Part shown: positions 57,323-64,000 of the stretch, in pieces | How positions within the stretch are numbered: the first letter of the stretch is position 1 | Layout of the letters: every line of letters starts with the position of its first letter | Assembly: GCF_034359465.1 (NCBI RefSeq) | Contig: NZ_CP110820.1 | Span: forward strand, 372,001-436,000 | DNA: 64,000 bases | Source of the DNA: Candidatus Bandiella woodruffii | GTDB lineage: Bacteria > Pseudomonadota > Alphaproteobacteria > Rickettsiales > Midichloriaceae | Reading direction: 5' to 3' | The notes under the pieces: model-generated | Databases searched by the model: none | Told to the model about the DNA's origin: nothing | What the model saw: the letters and a program-made list of their open reading frames with translations, nothing else | Translations under genes and position numbers: made by a program

Positions 57323-58612
57323 TTAGTTGCGCATTAGGTTCAATACGTCACCCATCAAGTATAAAGAGCCGCATATCAAAATTCTAACCGCCCTGCCCTT
57401 TGATAATTCACCACACTTTTGCATTGCCTCAGTTAATGAATCGCATTCTGTTGCTTTGATACCTAATTTTTTAGCTGCCATTTCGATTTTTTTGGGACTT
57501 TCGGAATAAGGTTCCCATTCTATAGGTACTGCAAATACATGCTCAACTTTATCTTCAAAGCACATTAAAAAACCAATTATATCCCGATCTTTGCTCCTGC
57601 CATTGATTAAAAAAGTTGGCATTGGTGGTAGAGTGCTCAAAGTAGCAGCAATCATCTGAGCACCTGCAACATTATGAGCTCCATCAAGCCATATTTCAGA
57701 GTTCTTAGGTAATAATGAAATAAAAGCCCCGCTTTTGATCTCCTGCATTCTTGCAGGCCAATATGCCTTTAATAAACCTGTTTTTATATCATCATTGCTG
57801 ATAGCAAACTGACCGCTGATACTTTTTACTGCAGCAATTGCAGTGGAAGCATTAACTATCTGGTGTATTCCTTTAAGACTTGGCATCGGAAAATTAAACT
57901 CTTCCCCTTTTAATAACTCTAAAAATAAAAATCCATCGTTTATTTTTGCAAAATTCCAATCTCTTTGCCAAGCATAGCTTATAGTTTTTTTCTTCTCACA
58001 TTTTTGAATAAGAAAATCTAATACCTCGCTTTCCTGCCAACTGATAACACACGTTGAGTTATTTTTTATTATGCCTGCTTTTTCATTGGCTATCTCTAAT
58101 AATGATTCACCAAGAAATTCCATGTGGTCATAAGATATTGGAGTTATTATACTTAATAATACATTTTCCATAACATTGGTTGCATCAAGTCTCCCGCCAA
58201 GACCTGTCTCAACCAACATAACATCTGCTTTGATTCTTGAAAAAGCCAAAAATGCCGCAGCAGTTGTGGCCTCAAAAAAAGTGAGATTCAGATCATCTCC
58301 AACCACCCTGCATTCTTCCATAATTCCAAATAACTGCCCATCAGATATTTTCTCATTTGCAAGGATTATCCTCTCGTTAAACCTTATAAGATGTGGGGAC
58401 GTGTATTGATGCACTTTATATCCTGCTGCAGTAAATATCGCCTTTAAAAATGCGATTGTAGAACCTTTGCCATTTGTGCCCGCCACATGGATTATGGGTG
58501 GTAATTTTTTGTGGGGATTTTCAAGCCTTCTAAGTATTTCATACATTCTATCTAATTTCAAATCGACCAAAATTTTGCCAAAAGGTTTTGGCCAGTGCGG
58601 CATATATACCAT
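57323..58612 (-). CDS. folC: Folylpolyglutamate synthase / dihydrofolate synthase
   Basis: FolC glutamylates folates. Counting from MVYMPHWPKPF it has 429 residues; the longer frame adds a hydrophobic stretch without support. HVAGTNGKGSTIAFLK is the P-loop, GLGGRLDATN the Mur-ligase motif, LDGAHNVAGAQM the C-terminal domain. It is transcribed towards era. Confidence 0.93.
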   Translation of the reverse strand: MVYMPHWPKPFGKILVDLKLDRMYEILRRLENPHKKLPPIIHVAGTNGKGSTIAFLKAIFTAAGYKVHQYTSPHLIRFNERIILANEKISDGQLFGIMEECRVVGDDLNLTFFEATTAAAFLAFSRIKADVMLVETGLGGRLDATNVMENVLLSIITPISYDHMEFLGESLLEIANEKAGIIKNNSTCVISWQESEVLDFLIQKCEKKKTISYAWQRDWNFAKINDGFLFLELLKGEEFNFPMPSLKGIHQIVNASTAIAAVKSISGQFAISNDDIKTGLLKAYWPARMQEIKSGAFISLLPKNSEIWLDGAHNVAGAQMIAATLSTLPPMPTFLINGRSKDRDIIGFLMCFEDKVEHVFAVPIEWEPYSESPKKIEMAAKKLGIKATECDSLTEAMQKCGELSKGRAVRILICGSLYLMGDVLNLMRN

Positions 58613-58695
58613 ATATAGATAGTCAAAATAGATTGAGATAATAATCAATTTAGCATACAATCTGCTCTATATAAATTTCTTAATAAAAAAGTTTT

Positions 58696-59532
58696 GTGAA
58701 AAAATTCAAACATATCACAGTTGGGGATATTAAAATTTCCAATGATCTGCCAGTTGTACTCATTGCAGGCCCATGCCAGATAGAGTCTCGAGAACATACA
58801 CTGCATATGGCAGCAACTATCAAAGAAATAGCACAAAAACACAATATGAAGTTTGTTTTCAAGAGCTCATTTGATAAAGCAAATAGAACGTCAATCAATG
58901 GCAAAAGAGGAGTTGGGCTAGAGGCATCCATCCCAATATTTCAAGAAGTGAAAGAAAAAATAAAGTGCCCAATACTAACAGATGTTCACTCACAAGAACA
59001 ATGCGCAAAAATCGCAGAAGTGGCAGACATATTACAGATCCCCGCATTTTTGTGTAGGCAAACAGATTTGTTGTCTGCTGCAGCAAAAACTGGCAAGGTC
59101 GTGAATGTTAAGAAGGGACAGTTTTTGGCCCCCTGGGATGTGAAGAATATCGTAAAAAAGCTAGAGTCTACTGCGAATGAACAAATTATGTTGACAGAGC
59201 GTGGAGTATCATTCGGATATAACACATTGGTTAACGATATGCGTGGCTTGGAAATAATGAAGGAAACAGGTTATCCCGTTGTGTTTGATGCAACCCATTC
59301 GGTCCAACAACCAGGCGGGCAAGGATTGCAAAGCGGTGGGCAAAGAGAGTTCATCAAACCACTTGCAAGAGCGGCAACAGCAATTGGGATCGCCGCTTTG
59401 TTCATAGAAACTCATCAAGACCCAAATAACGCACCAAGTGATGGACCTTGCATGCTCCCGCTTAGCGAATTAAACCAATTACTTAAAGAGGTGCGTGAAT
59501 TTGATCTGATAGCCAAAAAATTTATTAGCTAA
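58696..59532 (+). CDS. kdsA: 3-deoxy-8-phosphooctulonate synthase
   Basis: KdsA condenses PEP with arabinose 5-phosphate to give KDO 8-phosphate for LPS. The 278-residue product starts at GTG (VKKFKHITVG). It has AGPCQIESREHTL, FKSSFDKANRTS, TDVHSQEQ and ATHSVQQPGGQ. smpB starts five bases later. With lpxA, lpxD and lpxI it supports a real lipopolysaccharide. Confidence 0.95.
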   Translation: MKKFKHITVGDIKISNDLPVVLIAGPCQIESREHTLHMAATIKEIAQKHNMKFVFKSSFDKANRTSINGKRGVGLEASIPIFQEVKEKIKCPILTDVHSQEQCAKIAEVADILQIPAFLCRQTDLLSAAAKTGKVVNVKKGQFLAPWDVKNIVKKLESTANEQIMLTERGVSFGYNTLVNDMRGLEIMKETGYPVVFDATHSVQQPGGQGLQSGGQREFIKPLARAATAIGIAALFIETHQDPNNAPSDGPCMLPLSELNQLLKEVREFDLIAKKFIS

Positions 59533-59537
59533 CTAAA

Positions 59538-60008
59538 ATGCGAAATGTTGATAAGGAAATTAGAATGATTGCCCAAAACAAACGTGCGTATCACGACTAT
59601 TTTATAGAAGAAGAGATAGAGGCAGGCATTGTTTTAAAAGGTACTGAAGTAAAGTCATTAAGATGCTCTAAAGCCAGCATAGCTGAATCCTATGCAGATA
59701 ATATAGGAGAGGAGATATTTTTGTTAGGTGCGACAATTCAGGAATATAGCAAGGCAAGGATTTTCAATCACTATCCAAAAAGGCAACGCAAGCTGTTATT
59801 GCATAAAAGAGAACTAAAAAGATTGATCGGATTAATAAAACGCAGGGGCTATACATTAATTCCATTGACTTTATATTTTAATAAGAGAAACATAGCAAAG
59901 GTATCACTAGGACTTGCAAAGGGAAAGAAAAACTACGATAAACGAGAAGCGATCAAGCAAAAAGATTGGGATAGAACAAAATCAAGGATGATGAAAACCT
60001 ATCAATAA
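59538..60008 (+). CDS. smpB: SsrA-binding protein SmpB
   Basis: SmpB delivers tmRNA to stalled ribosomes. The 156-residue protein has AYHDYFIEEEIEAGIVLKGT, EVKSLR, the NHYPKRQRKLLLHK and YTLIPLTLYFN motifs, and a basic C-terminal tail GKKNYDKREAIKQKDW. tmRNA itself was not found in the window. Confidence 0.96.
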   Translation: MRNVDKEIRMIAQNKRAYHDYFIEEEIEAGIVLKGTEVKSLRCSKASIAESYADNIGEEIFLLGATIQEYSKARIFNHYPKRQRKLLLHKRELKRLIGLIKRRGYTLIPLTLYFNKRNIAKVSLGLAKGKKNYDKREAIKQKDWDRTKSRMMKTYQ

Positions 60009-60052
60009 TTTTTGATATAAAAAACAAGAATAGCGCCCCCTTTATCACGACG

Positions 60053-60190
60053 AATACCTCAAGTCAAATCAAGAATTGAAAAATGTATAGACGGCAGATA
60101 ACTTCAAAAGAGGATGTTATAAGGAGTGTGTAAGAATAATCAACAAAATGCTTATCCAAAATATTTTGAGACCAATTTTGAAGTTAGCGA
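60053..60190 (+). repeat. Old full-length copy of the 162-bp repeat (copy H)
   Basis: The head AATACCTCAAGTCAAATCAAG and the tail CCAAAATATTTTGAGACCAA both align with the element (TATACCTCTAGTAAATCAAG; CCGAAGTATTTTGACGCCAA). It lies downstream of and in the same sense as smpB. Divergence is high. Confidence 0.6.
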
Positions 60191-60222
60191 ATTATATGCC
60201 ATTGAATTATGCGAAAAAATTG

Positions 60223-61054
60223 GGTTCTGTCGCATCTGTTGAAACACATAAGAATTTTTGATATTCTGAAAGAAATAGTTGCTGGTAATAATGTTTAAAG
60301 TAGACCCAAAATTAATGAAGTATTTTAAGAACCATGAATATGGCGCAGAAATCATTATGGTATCGCTGTATATGAAAGGAAGATATTCTTTAAGTTACAG
60401 AGAGATAGAAGAGATAGGCGGGTTGAGAGGACTCAACATAGATCACGCCACTCTACAAAGATGGGTAGTAAAGTTTATGCCAATACTTGAAGGAAGATTC
60501 AGAAAAAGAAAAAAGCCAGTCAACGGCAGCTGGAGAATGGACGAGACATATATCAAGGTTAAAGGTAAATGGGTCTATTTGTATAGAGCAGTTGATAAAT
60601 ACGGGGATACCATAGATTTTATGCTAAGAGCAAAAAGAGATAAAAGGGCAGCTAAAGCGTTTTTCAGGAAAGCAATTAAATCTAGTGGCCAGCCTATAAA
60701 GGTTAATATAGATAAAAGTGGCTCTAATACTTCTGCTTTGAATTCGATCAATAAGCCATTATCTAAAGAAGACCAAATAGAAATTAGGCATAACAAATAT
60801 CTAAACAATAGGATAGAAGGCGATCACAGATTTGTAAAGAAACGAACTAGACCGATGCTTGGTTTCAAATCCTTTAGAAGTGCCGCCAGGACTATTGCAG
60901 GAATAGAGCTCTTGCACATGATTAAAAAAGGACAACTTGCTGACAATGACAATTATAATTCTGACTTTGATAAATTTCTTTCACTAACTGCTTAATGGAA
61001 AAATATACAAATAATTTGAAAGTTTTTGCATCATATTACAGATGCGACAGAGCC
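60223..61054 (+). mobile_element. IS6-type insertion sequence, copy 5 (intact)
   Basis: This is 832 bp with both ends. The left flank is AAAAATTG and the right flank TTCATCTA; they do not match, so this copy has also taken part in a rearrangement or deletion. The right flank lies in the start of an hpf gene. Confidence 0.9.
60291..60995 (+). CDS. IS6-family DDE transposase (copy 5)
   Basis: This is the full-length transposase, identical to copies 1 and 4 over its 234 residues, with D84, D141 and E176. It abuts the hpf stub beyond its right end and is transcribed towards it. Confidence 0.92.
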   Translation: MFKVDPKLMKYFKNHEYGAEIIMVSLYMKGRYSLSYREIEEIGGLRGLNIDHATLQRWVVKFMPILEGRFRKRKKPVNGSWRMDETYIKVKGKWVYLYRAVDKYGDTIDFMLRAKRDKRAAKAFFRKAIKSSGQPIKVNIDKSGSNTSALNSINKPLSKEDQIEIRHNKYLNNRIEGDHRFVKKRTRPMLGFKSFRSAARTIAGIELLHMIKKGQLADNDNYNSDFDKFLSLTA

Positions 61055-61108
61055 TTCATCTAAGCTTGTCCCTATTTGCAAATGTTTGCCGTAAATTACT
61101 ATTTCCAT
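61055..61108 (-). pseudogene. hpf: 5' stub of a ribosome hibernation factor (HPF/RaiA-like) gene
   Basis: The minus-strand ATG at 61108 opens exactly 18 codons, MEIVIYGKHLQIGTSLDE, before the IS6 right end. The pattern V.G.H..IG.SL.E is the start of HPF/RaiA proteins, which dimerise or silence ribosomes in slow growth. The remaining ~80 or more residues are not on the other side of the IS, so they were deleted or moved. Confidence 0.6.
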
Positions 61109-61253
61109 ACACACCACCATTGATTTTATTATTTCGGATACCCATACGTCAATGCTAGCTAATTAAAATTATGATATCAATGTTTTTATTTTATTTGGGT
61201 AATTTTTTATGGTATCTTGATCAACGTTTATGTGATTAAAGTTTATGAATTAA

Positions 61254-62831
61254 ATGCAGGACCAGTTGTTTGGAGATAGTGGAGAAAAAAAATTAGAGTA
61301 TAGGGTATTAGCAAGAAAATATAGACCCAGAGTCTTTAAAGACCTAATTGCACAAGAACATGTTGTGCGGATAATAGAAAATTCCATTAAAAACAATAAA
61401 ATTCACCATGCTTACGTACTTACTGGCATCAGGGGGGTTGGCAAAACAACATTTGCAAGGATTTTAGCCAAGGCATTGAACTGCGCTGGTCAAGGTGATG
61501 TGAATCCTGTGATTGAGCCTTGCTTACAATGCTCTAATTGTATGGCTATTGAAGAAAGTAGACACCAAGACGTCATAGAAATAGATGCGGCCAGTAATAC
61601 TGGTGTTGGTGATATACGAGAGATTATAGAAAATGCAAAATACAGACCAATTATAGCAAGATATAAGGTATATATAATCGATGAGGTTCACATGCTTTCA
61701 AATAGCGCGTTCAATGCATTATTGAAGACATTGGAAGAGCCTCCAGAACACGTTAAGTTTGTTTTGGCTACCACTGAAATAAAAAAGATACCACTCACTG
61801 TTATATCCAGGTGTCAGAGATTGGATTTGTACAGGTTCACGCTCACCTATTTGGCAGAACATCTAGTTAAGACGGCAAAAAAAGAAGGGTATACTTTGGC
61901 GGATGGTGCTGCCAAATTATTGGCAAAAGCAGCACAAGGTTCTGCAAGAGACGGTTTGTCTTTATTGGATCAAGCAATGCTTGTTTCTGAAGGGGTAAAC
62001 ATAGAGCTAAGTTCAGTAACTAATATGTTGGGGATGGTTAGCCTTGAGTATATTTATGACATTTTTAATGCAATCATCGATGGAGATGTGAAAAAACCCC
62101 TGGGAATTGTAAAAAACTTATATGAAAAAGGTGCTGAGCCAAGCATGATACTGCAGGAGCTTATTGAGATTACACATAAGGCATCTTTATGCAAAATAGG
62201 TGATATGAAAGAGTTGATATTATCTGACTATGAGCTTGCTAACTGTAAAAATTTATCTGAGAGGCTATCCGTAGTTACGTTATCAAGGCTGTGGCAGATG
62301 TTTAATAAGTCCCTGGTTGAGATGAAATCAAGTCATAATGAGTTTTACACCCTTGAGATGACCATTATTAGAATTGTTTATGCCAACCTCTTAATCTCGC
62401 CTGAAGATATTTTAAAAGACCTTGGAAAAAACAGCGATTATCAACCACAAGAAGAAGTAAAAAAAAAACGTGATTTTCAAACAATAGATGATTTGTTCGC
62501 CATACTTGAGGAGAAAATGGAAATGATGTTGTGCCACACAATAAAACACGATCTTTTTATCGTGGAATTTAAAATGGGGTATATGAAGATTGATGCAAGT
62601 AATAGCTTACAATATAATAAACAAGAGCTGTTAAAGAAATTAAAGGCTGCAACTGGAATTGACTGGGTTATAGAAAGTAATAATCTTGAACCTGGTATAA
62701 ATTATGGGCAAGAGGAAGATAAGAGAATTAAAGCAAAAAAAGACCATATAAAAAACAATTCATTGGTGAAAGAAATACTTAAAAGCTTTCCAGAAACTGA
62801 AATTAGTGATATTAGACTAACAAACGAATAG
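61254..62831 (+). CDS. dnaX: DNA polymerase III subunits tau/gamma
   Basis: DnaX is the clamp-loader motor. The 525-residue product has RKYRPRVFKDLIAQEHV, Walker A GIRGVGKTTFARIL, a zinc site with Cys in CLQCSNC, Walker B YIIDEVHMLS, and sensor ATTEIKKIPLTVISRCQRL. The C-terminal ~120 residues form a shorter tau-specific tail than in E. coli (643 total). A run of ten A at 62459-62468 could produce a gamma-like form. ybaB follows after 20 bases, a conserved pair. Confidence 0.95.
   Translation: MQDQLFGDSGEKKLEYRVLARKYRPRVFKDLIAQEHVVRIIENSIKNNKIHHAYVLTGIRGVGKTTFARILAKALNCAGQGDVNPVIEPCLQCSNCMAIEESRHQDVIEIDAASNTGVGDIREIIENAKYRPIIARYKVYIIDEVHMLSNSAFNALLKTLEEPPEHVKFVLATTEIKKIPLTVISRCQRLDLYRFTLTYLAEHLVKTAKKEGYTLADGAAKLLAKAAQGSARDGLSLLDQAMLVSEGVNIELSSVTNMLGMVSLEYIYDIFNAIIDGDVKKPLGIVKNLYEKGAEPSMILQELIEITHKASLCKIGDMKELILSDYELANCKNLSERLSVVTLSRLWQMFNKSLVEMKSSHNEFYTLEMTIIRIVYANLLISPEDILKDLGKNSDYQPQEEVKKKRDFQTIDDLFAILEEKMEMMLCHTIKHDLFIVEFKMGYMKIDASNSLQYNKQELLKKLKAATGIDWVIESNNLEPGINYGQEEDKRIKAKKDHIKNNSLVKEILKSFPETEISDIRLTNE
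62459..62468 (+). other. A10 slippage site in dnaX
   Basis: The codons are GTA AAA AAA AAA CGT. One extra A in the message, or a -1 ribosomal shift, gives ACG TGA: a stop two codons after the run. One fewer A gives AAC GTG ATT TTC AAA CAA TAG. Either yields ~405-411 residues, close to the gamma form of other bacteria. Confidence 0.6.
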
Positions 62832-62851
62832 CAACAAATACCTGGTATTTT

Positions 62852-63163
62852 ATGAATATACAGCAAATGATGAAACAAGCCCAATCAATGCAAAAAAAGA
62901 TGCAGGAACTGCAAAAAACTATGGAAGAAACAAATTTTACTGGAACTTCCGGTGGTGGAATGGTAACAATTACAGCCACCGGCAAAGGCGAAATTAAGAA
63001 AGTGCAAATTGATAAAAGTCTACTTGTTCCAGACGAGGTGGAAGTGCTTGAGGATTTGATTGTCGCAGCTTTTAATAACGCAAAACACAATTCTGATCAA
63101 TATAGTAATGACGCCATCAACAAACTTGGTATCTCACCAAATTTACTAAAGGGGATGATTTAG
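62852..63163 (+). CDS. ybaB: YbaB/EbfC nucleoid-associated protein
   Basis: The 103-residue protein begins MNIQQMMKQAQSMQKKMQEL. It has the family core GTSGGGMVTITATGKGEIKK and LEDLIVAAFNNAK. YbaB binds DNA as a dimer. The dnaX-ybaB pair is conserved; recR, which often follows, is absent. Confidence 0.93.
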   Translation: MNIQQMMKQAQSMQKKMQELQKTMEETNFTGTSGGGMVTITATGKGEIKKVQIDKSLLVPDEVEVLEDLIVAAFNNAKHNSDQYSNDAINKLGISPNLLKGMI

Positions 63164-63414
63164 TTGGGGAGATAACTTACAAAATAGCAACCTCACCACT
63201 CAAGGTTAAAGGAATGTTGAGTAAACTATGTCAAAGAATAAAATTTATATGGTCATAAAGATAAGATCACAGAAAAGTCAAAATTAATTTGCAAATTCAG
63301 GCAAACTAAATTGACGCTCCGCCTATCTAAAAGAACCTTTGACATAAAACACTATTAATAATATAAGCTTAATGGTTCTGTGGTACCATCAGTAATGAAT
63401 TAAAATAAATTGGT

Positions 63415-64000
63415 ATGATTGTAGTATTATTTCAAAATAAATTTAAAGAGAATGAAAAGAGGGAGATAAGGTTAAATGATCCTTTACCCGAGAATACTAT
63501 ATGGATTGACCTCATAGAACATCAGCCTGAAGAAGAAAAGTACATTGAAAGAATATTAAATATTGAAGCACCTACTGAAGAAGAAATGGGTAAATTTGAG
63601 GTCATCAGCCCGTTTTATATGGAAAACGGAGTGCATTATATGACCGTGACAGTTTTGGATAAGGCAAGTGAAGATTATCCAGATAGTATCGCTGTAACTT
63701 TTATTTTGACGGACAAGCATTTGATCACTGCCAGGTATGACAAACCAAAATCATTCGATTATTTAAACTCCTGGATTTTAAGGAATAAGACGAAGTCATT
63801 TCAGCCAGAGTATGTGTTGACCACCACAGTCGACTTTATGGTCAGTTGCTGTGCTGATATTTTGGAAGAAGTTGGGAACGAGACTGACGCTTTGTTAAAA
63901 GTTGTGTTTGAAAAGCCTATCGATAGAAAGAAAAACTCGTCTGAATTTTACAACGACATAATCAGAAGAATCGGTTATGCTGGTAACATCATATCCAAAA
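63415..64000 (+). CDS. corA: CorA-family magnesium transporter, N-terminal part (continues beyond window)
   Basis: From ATG 63415 the frame is open to the window end (195 codons). NTIWIDLIEHQPEEEKYIER, INIEAPTEEEMGKFEVISP-like ILNIEAPTEEEMGKFE, and ITARYDKPKSFDYL match the cytoplasmic domain of CorA. The membrane segments and GMN motif would lie beyond 64000. Confidence 0.8.
   Translation, partial: MIVVLFQNKFKENEKREIRLNDPLPENTIWIDLIEHQPEEEKYIERILNIEAPTEEEMGKFEVISPFYMENGVHYMTVTVLDKASEDYPDSIAVTFILTDKHLITARYDKPKSFDYLNSWILRNKTKSFQPEYVLTTTVDFMVSCCADILEEVGNETDALLKVVFEKPIDRKKNSSEFYNDIIRRIGYAGNIISK

Noticed and set aside
63226-63285. 19-codon frame MSKNKIYMVIKIRSQ resembling the start of ribosomal protein L30
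   Set aside because: Too short, no continuation, and wrong genomic context for rpmD.
1-64000. CRISPR array, rRNA, tmRNA, RNase P RNA, SRP RNA, riboswitches
   Set aside because: No regularly spaced short repeats and no recognisable conserved core of these RNAs were found by eye; a covariance-model search would be decisive.

Overview
The window is an AT-rich chromosome segment of an alphaproteobacterium, most likely an intracellular Rickettsiales. Single-copy housekeeping genes are packed tightly but sit outside large operons (ruvA is far from ruvB), and there is an alphaproteobacterial XRE regulator and many insertion sequences. Lipid A genes (lpxA, lpxD, lpxI, fabZ, kdsA) occur together with ispG, ribB, hemF, ubiG and polyamine transport. 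Rickettsiaceae generally lack the MEP and riboflavin genes and Anaplasmataceae lack lipid A genes, so a Midichloriaceae-like or other deep-branching lineage fits best. This is inference, not a phylogeny. Layout: 1-1154 holds the radA end and cvpA. 1188-5183 is an IS cluster. 5274-7922 holds ffh, a BamE-like lipoprotein, a winged-helix protein and tRNA-Ser. 8186-18507 is a minus-strand block of mutM, ribF, ruvB, a LolD-like ATPase, rpmG, potDCBA, lpdA and pdhC. 18620-20454 is a broken gene plus ISs. 20471-25839 holds two tRNA-Arg genes, greA, an XRE regulator, ubiG, yqgE, hemF, trxB and a peroxiredoxin. 26291-32377 is a seven-gene run lpxD-fabZ-lpxA-lpxI-ribB-cmk-rpsA. 32457-36812 is a graveyard of a broken exoprotein-like gene and nested IS256, IS1 and IS5 elements. 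36980-41503 holds ruvA, a NadM-like enzyme, and an aldo/keto reductase and MFS gene broken by ISs. 41504-45016 is more nested ISs and a truncated RDD gene. 45013-50666 holds serS, tatC, tatA/B, a coiled-coil protein, zapA, birA, ispG and a conserved hypothetical. 50999-60008 holds recA, ppdK, lepB, rnc, era, folC, kdsA and smpB. The end holds an IS6-type element, an hpf stub, dnaX, ybaB and the start of a CorA-like gene. The strongest signals are in the mobile DNA. (1) Two pairs of inverted IS6-type copies carry exchanged 8-bp target duplications: AAAGGCGG at 1589 and 19623, AAAATATT at 2848 and 4352. Undoing the swap rejoins one IS5 and one protein gene, so both intervals have inverted by IS-IS recombination. 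(2) A 129-bp internally unrelated element with IS6 ends sits inside the ppdK 3' end with a perfect 8-bp duplication and supplies a new C-terminus. (3) A 162-bp dispersed repeat flanked by TA/TATA has at least eight copies; one is inserted in the opposite orientation inside an older copy, which shows mobility, and it keeps a 54-codon open frame in two copies. (4) dnaX carries a ten-A run where slippage either way ends translation within about ten codons, predicting a gamma-like short form. No complete novel multi-gene defence or secretion system was recognised.
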